DNA of 15,305 bases from Pseudomonadales bacterium (GTDB lineage Bacteria > Pseudomonadota > Gammaproteobacteria > Pseudomonadales > Pseudohongiellaceae), in NCBI GenBank assembly GCA_031277435.1, contig JAITMI010000089.1, forward strand, positions 1 to 15,305, read 5' to 3'. Shown piece after piece: positions 1 through 7,643 of the stretch. The first letter of the stretch is position 1; the number at the start of each line of letters is the position of its first letter. The notes beneath the pieces are model-generated. The model was not told the DNA's origin, did no database searches, and was given only the letters and a program-made list of their open reading frames with translations. A program made the position numbers and the translations under genes.

Positions 1-2
1 TC

Positions 3-59
3 GAATTCATGTCGGCAAAGCGGTTTGAGCAGTTGATGAAACGCCGTATTATTATGTGA
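3..59 (+). CDS. Possible 3' end of an upstream gene (partial)
   Basis: One plus-strand frame is open from the window edge to a TGA at 57-59 and would encode a basic tail ending KRRIIM. The other two plus frames stop within the first 36 bases. Nothing in the 18 or so residues identifies a family. It is called only because a hairpin that could be a terminator follows immediately. It may equally be non-coding sequence. Confidence 0.25.
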   Translation, partial: EFMSAKRFEQLMKRRIIM

Positions 60-127
60 CAAAGCCTGGGCTCCTTGATTTGCTGCGGTGTGGTAACTAC
101 AGCATAGCAAGTTAGCTCAGGCTTTGT
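59..127. repeat. Long imperfect inverted repeat (terminator or small palindromic element)
   Basis: ACAAAGCCTGGGCT at 59-72 is matched, with one mismatch, by the reverse complement of AGCTCAGGCTTTGT at 114-127. Inside this the arms keep pairing imperfectly (CTTG with CAAG, TGCTG with CAGCA). The 69 bases can therefore fold into one long bulged hairpin with a loop near 86-100. It starts at the stop codon of the possible upstream reading frame and is followed by a T-rich stretch. A terminator is possible, and so is a REP- or MITE-like palindromic unit. Which of these it is cannot be decided from one copy. Confidence 0.5.
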
Positions 128-178
128 TTATTCAGATTGGGAAATTGTGGGACAGTAGTGGCTGCGCCCCCATCCTCG

Positions 179-202
179 CCTTCCCCCGTGAACGGGGGAA
201 GG
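179..202. repeat. Perfect GC-rich palindrome, likely dispersed intergenic repeat
   Basis: CCTTCCCCCGT at 179-189 and ACGGGGGAAGG at 192-202 form an 11-bp perfect stem with a 2-base spacer. No T tract follows, so it is not a classical terminator. Short palindromes of this composition are common as dispersed intergenic repeats in proteobacterial genomes; that part is inference. It lies in the untranslated stretch before the Uma2 gene, which argues against an early start for that gene. Confidence 0.5.
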
Positions 203-303
203 AGTTGGCGGGCGCATGGGTTACAGCTTCCGCCCTGCTTTGCTCTTGCGGGAACCGGCAGGCGCGGCGATACTCGGCCATGCTTACTACCCGCGAGGAC
301 GTC

Positions 304-891
304 ATGGGAAACGCAGCCATCAAAACCAACATGAGCGCCGAGGAATTTCTGGCCTGGGAGGCCGGGCAGACCGAACGCCATGAATTCGTCGAAGGCGAGG
401 TGTACGCGATGGCGGGGGCGCAGGCGCGGCATATCACGGCGAGTATGAATGTGGCCTTTGCGCTACGCCAGCATCTTGCGGGCACCCCTTGCCGCGCGTT
501 CATGGCCGACATGAAAGTCGCCGCCGCTGACAGCAGCGATTTCTTCTATCCCGATGTCGTCGTCACCTGCAACCAGGCTGATCGCTTGGGCCAGTCGGTG
601 GTGACGCGCGAGCCTACGCTCATCGTCGAAATCCTGTCGCCAAGCACCGCCGCTTACGATTTGGGCAAAAAATCCGCGCAATACCGGCGCATCCCCTCGC
701 TGAGCGAAATCGTCTTTATCGACCTCGACGAGCGCCACACCAGCGTCTACCGCAAAGGCAACGATGGCTTGTGGGTATTGCACGACTTCGATGCCGGCGC
801 CGACGTGCGTTTCGATTCGGTCGATCTGGTCATCACCGCCGCCGCGCTGTTCGCCGACGTGGACGACGACGCGCCCGCCAGCGCCGGGTAG
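304..891 (+). CDS. Uma2 family endonuclease-like protein
   Basis: The protein has 195 residues, normal for the Uma2 family (PF05685, DUF820), a PD-(D/E)XK nuclease fold common in cyanobacteria and some proteobacteria. No biological substrate is established for it. Visible family marks are the N-terminal MSAEEFLAWE, the acidic EFVEGEVYAMAG near residues 27-38, FYPDVVVTC with the core aspartate near 84, TLIVEILSPST with the glutamate near 109, and the following YDLGKKSAQYRR lysines. The reading frame is open upstream to 124, and ATG at 281 is also possible. I chose 304 because the family N-terminus begins there and GAGGAC lies just ahead. The upstream part would translate across a palindrome. 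It stands alone with no evident operon partner. Confidence 0.85.
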   Translation: MGNAAIKTNMSAEEFLAWEAGQTERHEFVEGEVYAMAGAQARHITASMNVAFALRQHLAGTPCRAFMADMKVAAADSSDFFYPDVVVTCNQADRLGQSVVTREPTLIVEILSPSTAAYDLGKKSAQYRRIPSLSEIVFIDLDERHTSVYRKGNDGLWVLHDFDAGADVRFDSVDLVITAAALFADVDDDAPASAG

Positions 892-1064
892 ATTTTGGGC
901 GGGGCTTGCTTGACGGCCATCAAAAAAGCTCAGCACGCAGCCGCGCAAGGTTGCCAGCGGTAAGCGCCGCGCTGACAATCCGTCTTCACAATTCACAGAG
1001 TGTGCGTGATTTATCCTTCATAACGATGTATTGTGGATCCATCAAATAAGCGGAGGCTTTGCCC

Positions 1065-2486
1065 ATGCGTCTTTCCATCTGCTGGTCCCTGGCGTTTTGC
1101 GCCTTGTTCAGCGCCCCGCTGTGGGCGCAGCCGGCTTTGCCTGATGCCGCCACGGTATCGCAACCCGAGGGCTGGGCCGATGATCTGGCGTTGGCGATTC
1201 CCGAGGATTTGAACCCCGACCCCAACATTCTCGAAATCAATCTGGAGGCGGTGATCCGCGAGATGGAGATCGTCCCCGGTACGCTGACGCCGGTGTGGAC
1301 CTATAACGGTTCGCTGCCCGGCCCGCTGATCCGCGCCAAGGTGGGCGACCGCGTGATCGTGCATTTCAAGAATTCCCTGCCCGAGGACACCAGCGTGCAC
1401 TGGCACGGCCTGCGCGTACCCAACGATCAGGACGGCGTGCCCGGCTTCACCATGGACCCGGTGCGGCCCGGCGAGGTATTCACTTATGACTTCGTGCTGC
1501 CGGACGCCGGCACGTTTTGGTACCACCCGCACGTCAATTCCGCCGCTCAGGTTGGCTGGGGGCTGTATGGGCCGCTGATCGTGGACGACCCGAATGAGCC
1601 TGATTTCGGCGACGAACAGGTATTGGTGTTCTCCGATATGGGCGTGGACGAGCAAGGGCAGTTCCGGCCCATGGATTCCGGCGGCTCCGCTGGTTTTCTG
1701 TTTGGCCGCGAGGGCGAGGTGCTGTTGGTCAATGGCAAGGTCAAGCCCACGCTGTTGGTGCGGCAGGGTAAGCCGCAGCGCTGGCGCATCATCAACGCCA
1801 CCCGTTCGCGCTATTACACGCTGCGTTACAAGCGCGCGCCGCTGGTGAAGATCGGCGGCGACGGCGGCTTGGCGGCGCGCAGCGAAACCCGCGATGAATT
1901 CAAGCTGGTGCCCAGCGAGCGCCTGGACCTGATCTTCACCCCGCCCGATGAGCCGGGCTCGGAAGGCTTTTTGCGCTGGTACCCCACCAACCGCGGCTAT
2001 GGCACCACGTATTACCGCGTGCCCGAGGACATCATGCGGATCGTGACGGTGGACGCCGAGCCAGTGCAGGCGGCGCCGGTGCCGGAGGAATTGATCCCCT
2101 ACGAGCCGCTCGATTTGAGCAACGCGATCGAGCGCGAAATCAACCTCACCATCGCTTTCGATAAAGACGGCAAGGTGGTGATGGGCATCAACGGCATTCC
2201 GCACGAACGCGCGATACCGATCGAAGCCAAGGTGGGCACCACGGAGATTTGGACCATCAATAACGACACGGACTTTTCCCATCCTTTCCACATGCACGGC
2301 TTTTTCTTCCAGGTGCTGGACGAGGGCTGGATTCCGCAGTGGAAGGACAGCGTGGACGTGCCCTTCAAAACCTCCTTGCGGCTGGCGGTGCATTTCGATG
2401 ACCGCCCCGGCATGTGGATGTACCACTGTCATATTCTCGACCATGCCGAAGTCGGCATGATGGGGCATTTACACGTCATGCCGTAG
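1065..2486 (+). CDS. Exported multicopper oxidase
   Basis: This 473-residue laccase/CueO-like protein is expected to oxidise a phenolic, metal or similar one-electron donor and reduce oxygen to water outside the cytoplasm. All copper ligand motifs are present in order: HWHG (112-115), HPHV (154-157), HPFHMHG (406-412) and HCHILDHAEVGM (454-465). The last includes the type 1 cysteine 455 and a methionine at the axial position. Residues 1-21 form a Sec-type signal peptide ending near LWAQ. The start is the ATG at 1065, with GGAGG at 1052-1056, rather than the TTG six bases earlier. No methionine-rich insert like that of CueO is seen, so a copper-detoxification role is not supported. The natural substrate cannot be read from the sequence. 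It is monocistronic, with a terminator after it. Confidence 0.93.
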   Translation: MRLSICWSLAFCALFSAPLWAQPALPDAATVSQPEGWADDLALAIPEDLNPDPNILEINLEAVIREMEIVPGTLTPVWTYNGSLPGPLIRAKVGDRVIVHFKNSLPEDTSVHWHGLRVPNDQDGVPGFTMDPVRPGEVFTYDFVLPDAGTFWYHPHVNSAAQVGWGLYGPLIVDDPNEPDFGDEQVLVFSDMGVDEQGQFRPMDSGGSAGFLFGREGEVLLVNGKVKPTLLVRQGKPQRWRIINATRSRYYTLRYKRAPLVKIGGDGGLAARSETRDEFKLVPSERLDLIFTPPDEPGSEGFLRWYPTNRGYGTTYYRVPEDIMRIVTVDAEPVQAAPVPEELIPYEPLDLSNAIEREINLTIAFDKDGKVVMGINGIPHERAIPIEAKVGTTEIWTINNDTDFSHPFHMHGFFFQVLDEGWIPQWKDSVDVPFKTSLRLAVHFDDRPGMWMYHCHILDHAEVGMMGHLHVMP

Positions 2487-2532
2487 ACGCGGCGGCACGG
2501 TTTAACGGGTGAGCGCAAACTTTTCTCACCGG

Positions 2533-2565
2533 CGCGGCGAAAGGCATCTTTCGCCGCGTTTCCTT
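2533..2565 (+). terminator. Rho-independent terminator after the multicopper oxidase
   Basis: An 11-bp perfect GC-rich stem (CGCGGCGAAAG with CTTTCGCCGCG) has a GCAT loop and is followed by TTTCCTT. It sits 46 bases after the oxidase stop codon and separates that gene from the molybdenum hydroxylase operon. Confidence 0.75.
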
Positions 2566-2712
2566 GTATAAAGTACGGGCTGGACCTTGATTCACCCGGC
2601 GCGCTGGTTTACTTTGAGCCCCTTTCTATATTGGCAGTGTCAGTAGCGACCGTGCGCGGCAATCCGCCACGCACTCTTAATCAACAACCACACAGAACCT
2701 GGGAGAGTTGTT

Positions 2713-3216
2713 ATGGCAACTTTGCGAGTCAATGGTCAAACGCGGGAAATCGGAGATCTCGATCCATCCACTCCATTATTGTGGGTGCTCAGGGATGAGT
2801 TGAATCTCCTTGGCACCAAATACGGTTGCGGCATCGCCCAGTGCGGCGCGTGCACCGTGCATCTGAACGGCGCGCCGGTGCGCTCCTGCCAGATTCCGGT
2901 GGGCAACCTCACTAACGAAGAAATCACCACCGTCGAAGGGCTGGCCGCCGCCGACGGCACGCTGACCGCCCTGCAACAAGCCTGGATCGAAAACGACGTG
3001 CCGCAATGCGGCTACTGCCAGGCCGGCCAGTTGATGAGCGCCACCGCGCTGCTCCGCGACAACCCGAATCCCAGCGACGCCGACATCGACGCCGCCATGT
3101 CCGGCAATATCTGCCGCTGCGCCACTTACGTCCGTATCAGACGCGCCATCAAGGCCGCCGCTGGCGCGACCGCCACCGCCTTCTACGATGCCACCGCTCA
3201 GGGAGCCCGCGTATGA
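2713..3216 (+). CDS. iorA: [2Fe-2S] small subunit of molybdenum hydroxylase (IorA-like)
   Basis: This 167-residue electron-transfer subunit belongs to the xanthine oxidase family (isoquinoline 1-oxidoreductase alpha / CoxS / aldehyde dehydrogenase small subunit type). It carries electrons away from the molybdenum centre. The plant-type cluster cysteines are C39, C44, C47 and C59 in the [11 protein letters not shown] region. The second cluster uses C99, C102 (PQCGYC), C134 and C136 (NICRC). Length and both motifs are complete. GGGAGAG lies just upstream of the ATG. Its stop codon overlaps the start of the large subunit (ATGA), so translation is coupled. It has no signal of its own, so it is presumably carried to the periplasm with the Tat-bearing large subunit. 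Whether the substrate is an N-heterocycle or an aldehyde is not determined. Confidence 0.92.
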   Translation: MATLRVNGQTREIGDLDPSTPLLWVLRDELNLLGTKYGCGIAQCGACTVHLNGAPVRSCQIPVGNLTNEEITTVEGLAAADGTLTALQQAWIENDVPQCGYCQAGQLMSATALLRDNPNPSDADIDAAMSGNICRCATYVRIRRAIKAAAGATATAFYDATAQGARV

Positions 3217-5534
3217 ACATGCAAATCAATTCTCAATTGACCTCCACCGAAGCCTTCTTCCAAGAGCAGCTAAAGCCCGCCGCGCCAGAGGCGCCCGCGC
3301 TGCCGCCGCTCAACCGCCGCCAGTTCTTCAAGCTCTCCGGCATCGCCGGGGGCGGCTTGGTATTGGGCGGCGTATCCGCTGGCATCGCGCCGAAAGCGCT
3401 GGCGCAACAGGCGGACGCCGCGGCGGCGGTCGAGGTACATACCCTCAGCCCCTACGTGCAGATCAAGCCTGATGGCCGCATCAACATCTTCTCCAAGAAC
3501 CCCGAATGCGGCCAGGGCATCAAGACCGGCCTGCCGCTGATCATCGCCGAAGAACTCGACTGCGCCTGGACCGACGTGGACGTAGTACAAGCGGACATCG
3601 ACCGCAGCAAGTACGGCAACCAGTTCGCCGGCGGCTCCACCTCCACTCCCACCAACTGGATGCCGATGCGTCAGGCCGGCGCCACCGCGCGCGCCATGAT
3701 CCTGGCCGCCGCCGCACAGCAGTTGAATATCGACGTCGCGGAATTGAGCACAGCCAACACCAAGGTGATTCATGCTGCCAGCGAGCGCGAATGGCCCTAC
3801 AGCGAATTCGCCGAACTGGCCGCCACCATGCCGGTGCCCGAGGCCGACACGCTGACCCTGAAAACCACTGAGCAATTCACCCTGCTCGGCAAGCGCCATA
3901 GCGGCGTCGACAACCGCGCCATCGTCACCGGCCTGCCGCTCTTCGGCGCCGATACCGTGCTGCCGGACATGCTCTACGCCTCCTACACCAAGTGCCCGCA
4001 GATCGGCGGCTTGGCGGTGGCCTTCAACGAAGAGCACATCAAGGGGCTTCCGGGCGTGGTCGATGCCTTCATCCTCGCCCCCTTCGACGAACCGCGCGCC
4101 TTCCTCGCCGCCGCCGGTAACGGCGCCATGTTCGGCGGCGTCGCCATCGTCGCCACCAGCACCTGGGCCGCGATCAAGGCCAAGCGCGAACTCGAAGTCG
4201 CCTGGGACACCAGCAAAGCCGAAACCGGCACCTGGGAAGACCTGCGCGAACGCGCGCTCGCCGCCGTCAACCAGGACGGCCCGATGGAAGTCGTCAACAA
4301 GGGCGATGTCGCCGGCGCCATGCAAAGCGCCGCCAAGGTGATCTCCGCCGTGTACGAATATCCCTACGTCACCCATGCCCAGCTTGAGCCGGAAGTCACC
4401 ACCGCGCTCTACCGCGAAGGCAAGATCGAAGTATGGGCGCCCAGCCAAATGCCGCTCAACGGCGAAGCTGGCCTCGCCGCCATCATGAGCGTGCCGGCGG
4501 AAAACGCCATCATGCACCAGACCCGCATCGGCGGCGGTTTTGGCCGCAAGCTGGGCAACGACTACGTGTTCGAGGCCGCCGCCATCGCCCGCCGCATGGA
4601 AGGCCGCCCGGTCAAATTGCAGTGGACCCGCGAAGACACCACCACCCACGACTACTACCGTCCGGGCGGTCTGCACTCCTACAAGGCGGCGCTGGATGGC
4701 AACGGCAATCTCACCGCCTGGCAGGATCACTTCTTTTCGCACACGCTCGACGGCAAGGCGCCGATGTTCTCCGCCGACCTTGGCCCCGCGATCTTCCCGC
4801 AGGACGTACTGACCAACGTCAAGGTAACGCAAACCTTGTTCCAGAACGCCATGCCGGTAGGCCCGATGCGCGCGCCAAGTTCCAATGCCTTCGGCTTCAC
4901 CTTCCAGAGCTTCCTGCACGAACTGGCGGTAGCCGCCGGCAAGGACCATGTGGAATTCCTGCTTGGCGTGCTCGGCGAACCGCGCCTGGCCAACCCCGAA
5001 GGCCGCGGCTCCATGCACACTGGCCGCGCCCGCAACGTCATCAGCGCGGTGGCCGAACGCGCCGGCTGGGGCAAGCAAATGCCGCCGAACCGCGCGCTGG
5101 GCCTGTCGTTCTACTTCAGCCACTCCGGCTACGTAGCGCAGATCGCCGACGTGGAAGTACGCGCCAACAAGGAAGTGAAGGTACACAAAGTGTGGGCGGT
5201 GGCCGACTACGGCTTCATCCACAACATGAGCGCCGCCGAAAGCCAGATCGAAGGCGGCATCATCGACGGCCTGAGCCAGCTCTTCAACGCCAAGATCACC
5301 TTCATCAACGGCGTGATACAGCAGCAGAACTTCCATCAATATCCGCTCCTACGCATCCCGCAGGCGCCGGAAATTGATACCTTCTTCCTGCAACCCGAGG
5401 AATTCCCGCCCACCGGCTCCGGCGAACCTTCCTTGCCGCCGCTCTTGGCCGCGGTGAACAACGCCATCTTCAACGCCACCGGCGAGCGCGTCCGCAAGAT
5501 GCCGCTGTCGGAGTCGGGCTACACCTTGGTGTAA
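3213..5534 (+). CDS. iorB: Molybdopterin large subunit of molybdenum hydroxylase (IorB-like), Tat-exported
   Basis: This 773-residue catalytic subunit is of the isoquinoline 1-oxidoreductase beta / aldehyde dehydrogenase type. It would hydroxylate an N-heterocycle or aldehyde at a molybdenum cofactor, usually the cytosine dinucleotide form. A twin-arginine motif [10 protein letters not shown] at residues 34-43 is followed by a glycine/alanine-rich segment and ALAQQA near 62-67, so export by Tat is likely. Family marks are [10 protein letters not shown] (387-396), RIGGGFGRK (438-446) and GSGEPSLPP near 735-743, whose glutamate 738 fits the conserved catalytic base. The reading frame is open well upstream, but the ATG at 3213 overlaps the small subunit stop and starts the Tat leader. 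No cytochrome c subunit or XdhC-like maturation factor is present in the window. Confidence 0.92.
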   Translation: MNMQINSQLTSTEAFFQEQLKPAAPEAPALPPLNRRQFFKLSGIAGGGLVLGGVSAGIAPKALAQQADAAAAVEVHTLSPYVQIKPDGRINIFSKNPECGQGIKTGLPLIIAEELDCAWTDVDVVQADIDRSKYGNQFAGGSTSTPTNWMPMRQAGATARAMILAAAAQQLNIDVAELSTANTKVIHAASEREWPYSEFAELAATMPVPEADTLTLKTTEQFTLLGKRHSGVDNRAIVTGLPLFGADTVLPDMLYASYTKCPQIGGLAVAFNEEHIKGLPGVVDAFILAPFDEPRAFLAAAGNGAMFGGVAIVATSTWAAIKAKRELEVAWDTSKAETGTWEDLRERALAAVNQDGPMEVVNKGDVAGAMQSAAKVISAVYEYPYVTHAQLEPEVTTALYREGKIEVWAPSQMPLNGEAGLAAIMSVPAENAIMHQTRIGGGFGRKLGNDYVFEAAAIARRMEGRPVKLQWTREDTTTHDYYRPGGLHSYKAALDGNGNLTAWQDHFFSHTLDGKAPMFSADLGPAIFPQDVLTNVKVTQTLFQNAMPVGPMRAPSSNAFGFTFQSFLHELAVAAGKDHVEFLLGVLGEPRLANPEGRGSMHTGRARNVISAVAERAGWGKQMPPNRALGLSFYFSHSGYVAQIADVEVRANKEVKVHKVWAVADYGFIHNMSAAESQIEGGIIDGLSQLFNAKITFINGVIQQQNFHQYPLLRIPQAPEIDTFFLQPEEFPPTGSGEPSLPPLLAAVNNAIFNATGERVRKMPLSESGYTLV

Positions 5535-5577
5535 GAGCACGCAACAAGGCCAGCGCAAGCCGGCCTCGCATCACCAG

Positions 5578-5614
5578 CAAACCCCAGTCCGCAAAACTGG
5601 GGTTTGTTGTTTTT
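5578..5614 (+). terminator. Rho-independent terminator after the molybdenum hydroxylase pair
   Basis: An 11-bp perfect stem (CAAACCCCAGT with ACTGGGGTTTG) has a 7-base loop and is followed by TTGTTTTT. It ends 31 bases before the PepSY gene start, so that gene is probably transcribed separately or by read-through. Confidence 0.85.
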
Positions 5615-5645
5615 GGGTCGGCCTCATCCGCACAAGGATTTCATC

Positions 5646-6725
5646 ATGAAAAACCCATTCCTCTCCCTCCTGCGCACCCTGCACGCCTGGGGCGGCCTTA
5701 CGCTTTGTTTGCTGCTGATGCTGATCAGCTTCACCGGCACCTTATTGGTATGGAAGGACAATTATCTGCGTCTGACGGAGCCAGCGGCGCGCGTGGCGTT
5801 TACGCCAACGCCCGAGGCACTGGCTGTGATTGGCGCGGCGGTGGATCGTCAGTTCGACCCGGCGCAAGTGCTGGGCATACGTTTCGCCACCGAGGAATTG
5901 CCGCTGACGCAGGTGCTGCTCGACGAGGAACGCTATGCCTACCTGGATACGCAAGGCGCGATCATCGACGAATGGCAGGGCAATGGCCGCATCGAGGAAT
6001 GGCTGTTCGATCTGCACCACCGCTTGCTGCTGGGCAATCTTGGCCTCAGCATCGCCGGCATCGCGGGCTGCGCCGCGTTCATTCTGGTACTGGCCGGGGT
6101 AATCGTGTTCTGGCCCATGCGGCGCGGCTGGCGGCATGGCCTCGTGCCGCGCTCCAGCGAGCGGCCCGCCCTGCTCGCCAGCCATCGCAACCTTGGCATC
6201 GTATTGGCCTTGCCGCTGCTCTTGAGCTTCATTACCGGCGCCATTCTGGCCTTCCCCACCCAGGTTGAAGACTGGTACTTGCGCGAGGTTCGCCTTGATG
6301 AGGACTACAGCAACGCCATGGTCGAGGGTCTGGATTCCCTCGAAGGCGCGCAAAACGCCACCTGGCTGACCGCCATGCAGCGCACCGCCGCGGTATTCCC
6401 CGGCGCCACCTTACGTACCGCGCAAGTGCCAAACGCGTTTTCCGCCTACCGCATTCTGGGCGTGCAGCAGCAAAATGAATGGAACCGCTCAGGCATGAGC
6501 CAAGTCTACATAGACACCGACGGCGGCTGGATGGACCTGCGCATCGACGCTCTGAACGCGCCCCTGCCGGTGCGCCTCTTCAACGACGTAACGCCGCTAC
6601 ACACCGCCCGCATCGGCCAGCTCTGGTACAAAGTGCTGCTGACCTTGAGCGGCGCCGGCCTGTTCCTGCTCAGCGCCTTGGGTTTGGTGAGCTTCGTGAA
6701 GCGTTATACGCGGCAGCTTGCGTAG
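5646..6725 (+). CDS. PepSY-associated transmembrane protein
   Basis: The protein has 359 residues with four predicted membrane helices at about 15-36, 135-157, 182-204 and 327-351, and two large loops outside the membrane. This is the layout of PepSY-associated TM proteins (PF03929), found among iron-regulated membrane proteins and membrane reductases. Candidate haem-binding histidines lie near the helices: H13 (TLHAWGG), H124/H125 (DLHHRL), H180 (ASHRN) and H319 (PLHTARIG). The start is ATG 5646, preceded by AAGGA; the longer open frame runs back through the terminator. It could carry electrons between a periplasmic enzyme and the quinone pool or a ferric substrate, but that role is inferred from family and neighbours. 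Its stop codon lies only two bases from the decayed end of the cassette array. Confidence 0.88.
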   Translation: MKNPFLSLLRTLHAWGGLTLCLLLMLISFTGTLLVWKDNYLRLTEPAARVAFTPTPEALAVIGAAVDRQFDPAQVLGIRFATEELPLTQVLLDEERYAYLDTQGAIIDEWQGNGRIEEWLFDLHHRLLLGNLGLSIAGIAGCAAFILVLAGVIVFWPMRRGWRHGLVPRSSERPALLASHRNLGIVLALPLLLSFITGAILAFPTQVEDWYLREVRLDEDYSNAMVEGLDSLEGAQNATWLTAMQRTAAVFPGATLRTAQVPNAFSAYRILGVQQQNEWNRSGMSQVYIDTDGGWMDLRIDALNAPLPVRLFNDVTPLHTARIGQLWYKVLLTLSGAGLFLLSALGLVSFVKRYTRQLA

Positions 6726-6727
6726 CA

Positions 6728-6750
6728 GGGTTGAGCGCAATGCCCGGCCC
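6728..6750 (-). repeat. Decayed attC half-site, distal end of the cassette array
   Basis: GGGTTGAGCGCAATG at 6728-6742 is the same arm (TTGAGCGCAATG) found in the intact sites at 7581-7640 and 13139-13201. The expected GTTAGGC end is replaced by CCCGGCC. The opposite arm is absent, because the PepSY coding region begins there. This marks the left edge of the array. Confidence 0.65.
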
Positions 6751-6752
6751 AA

Positions 6753-7115
6753 TCAAGTGCATGACAAGAACGCATATTCGTCCGGCTCAACCGGAAGCGC
6801 GAATTGGCCGCCTGAATAATCGAGGATGGCCATTGTGTCCAAGAAGTTCAGTCTGAACCCAGACCCAGACACTACTTTTCCGGGCAGATAAGTAGCGGGA
6901 GCAAATTGCCAGCCTTGTTGATTTTTAATTACCCACGCGCGTAGTTGATCATATTGGGGAGAATTTCGCTCCAGCGTACAAGTCACTTCCCCATCAATGG
7001 AATATAGCGAGAGGGTGAGGCTTGCCGTATCAAAACGCTCCACCGGAAAATCGCGATCACGATCACACCCGGCAAGACAAAGGGCGGCAAACAGCAATGA
7101 AGGAAGTTTAATCAT
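6753..7115 (-). CDS. Small lipoprotein, cassette-borne, function unknown
   Basis: The product has 120 residues with a lipoprotein signal peptide: MIKLPSLLFAALCLAGC, lipobox LAGC with the lipidated cysteine at 17. Aspartates follow the cysteine. The mature part looks like a compact beta-rich domain with two further cysteines, CTLE near residue 46 and LSCT at the C-terminus. I do not recognise the family. It is the most distal cassette in the array (last in the direction of transcription) and its attC is decayed. The ATG at 7113-7115 begins a few bases after the previous half-site, as is usual for cassettes that carry little untranslated leader. Confidence 0.75.
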   Translation of the reverse strand: MIKLPSLLFAALCLAGCDRDRDFPVERFDTASLTLSLYSIDGEVTCTLERNSPQYDQLRAWVIKNQQGWQFAPATYLPGKVVSGSGFRLNFLDTMAILDYSGGQFALPVEPDEYAFLSCT

Positions 7116-7122
7116 AGGTCAC

Positions 7123-7147
7123 ACCTAACAGTTCACATAAAAGGCCC
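7123..7147 (-). repeat. Partial attC (L'/R' half)
   Basis: ACCTAACAGTTCACATAAAAGGCCC carries the RYYYAAC core and the CACATAAAAGGCCC arm seen at 11299, 13683 and 14303. The matching GTTRRRY arm is not recognisable, because the coding region that ends at 7148 has taken its place. Confidence 0.6.
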
Positions 7148-7366
7148 TTAAGTATTTTTTGGGAGCCGTTTCTGATAATCGCGTATTTTGCGCGCGAGTT
7201 CTTTGCGTAATATATTTTCAAGTCGAATAATCTCGGATTTTACTTCTTGGGCCGGCAATTGAGACGAAAGTAATTTATTGAATACTTCCATAAGCAATCC
7301 CTTGGTTTTATATTCAAGCGCACTCTCGCTATTAGTAATTCCTTGATCCCTATCTGGCGAGTACAT
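7148..7366 (-). CDS. Small helical protein, second gene of a two-gene cassette
   Basis: The predicted product has 72 residues, is highly charged and probably all-helical. Its second half (EVKSEIIRLENILRKEL) looks like a short coiled coil or helical hairpin. No family is recognised. It starts 3 bases after the stop of the CPCC gene with no attC between them, so both genes lie in one cassette and are probably co-translated. A later methionine at residue 26 (MEVFNKLL) is an alternative start. Its stop abuts the partial attC. Confidence 0.55.
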   Translation of the reverse strand: MYSPDRDQGITNSESALEYKTKGLLMEVFNKLLSSQLPAQEVKSEIIRLENILRKELARKIRDYQKRLPKNT

Positions 7367-7369
7367 TAT

Positions 7370-7573
7370 TCAGTATTTAAGAAAATTTTGACGCGCTTCC
7401 GTCAGTGAGTAGCCTGAGTTCGGGCCTCCTCTTACTTCATCTGCGTTGGCATCTCCTTGCCCACTATCTTCCCAGCCGCACAATTCACAGATATCGTAAC
7501 TCCCCATTTCATCCAGAGTCGGATAACCGCAACAAGGACAAACAAAACGAGAATGGAGTGGAGAGTTTGGCAT
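7370..7573 (-). CDS. CPCC family cysteine-rich protein
   Basis: The protein has 67 residues and matches the Cys_rich_CPCC family (PF14206): a FVCPCCGYPTLDEMGSYDIC segment followed by LCGWEDSGQGDANADEVRGG and YSLTEARQNF. Cysteines 12, 14, 15, 29 and 32 form a probable zinc-binding knuckle. The family is widespread, of unknown biochemical role, and is often found near toxin or immunity genes; that association is general knowledge, not shown here. The length is complete. It is the first gene of a two-gene cassette whose attC lies past the following small gene. Confidence 0.9.
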   Translation of the reverse strand: MPNSPLHSRFVCPCCGYPTLDEMGSYDICELCGWEDSGQGDANADEVRGGPNSGYSLTEARQNFLKY

Positions 7574-7580
7574 TTGTGAT

Positions 7581-7640
7581 ACCTAAGGCCCTAGCCAGCC
7601 GACGACCCTAGGCCGCCCGGCTTGAGCGCAATGTTAGGGC
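7581..7640 (-). repeat. attC recombination site, 60 bp
   Basis: The plus-strand ends are ACCTAAGG (7581-7588) and GTTAGGGC (7633-7640), with the CGGCTTGAGCGCAAT arm inside. The middle, GGCCCTAGCC...CCTAGGCCGCC, is self-complementary and forms the variable stem. It terminates the WGR-DUF4240 cassette. Confidence 0.88.
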
Positions 7641-7643
7641 CAT

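Noticed and set aside
124..303. N-terminal extension of the Uma2 protein
   Set aside because: It would translate a perfect palindrome and has no similarity to the family, whose N-terminus begins at 304.
1011..2468. Long minus-strand open frame opposite the multicopper oxidase
   Set aside because: It is a GC-rich shadow frame, histidine-rich and without domains, while the plus strand has all copper motifs.
3270..5339. Very long minus-strand open frame opposite the molybdopterin subunit
   Set aside because: It is a low-complexity glycine/valine-rich translation caused by GC-biased codons of the real gene; it has no family features.
4433..5377. Plus-strand open frame of 314 codons within the molybdopterin subunit gene
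   Set aside because: It is an arginine-rich out-of-frame translation fully inside a well-supported gene.
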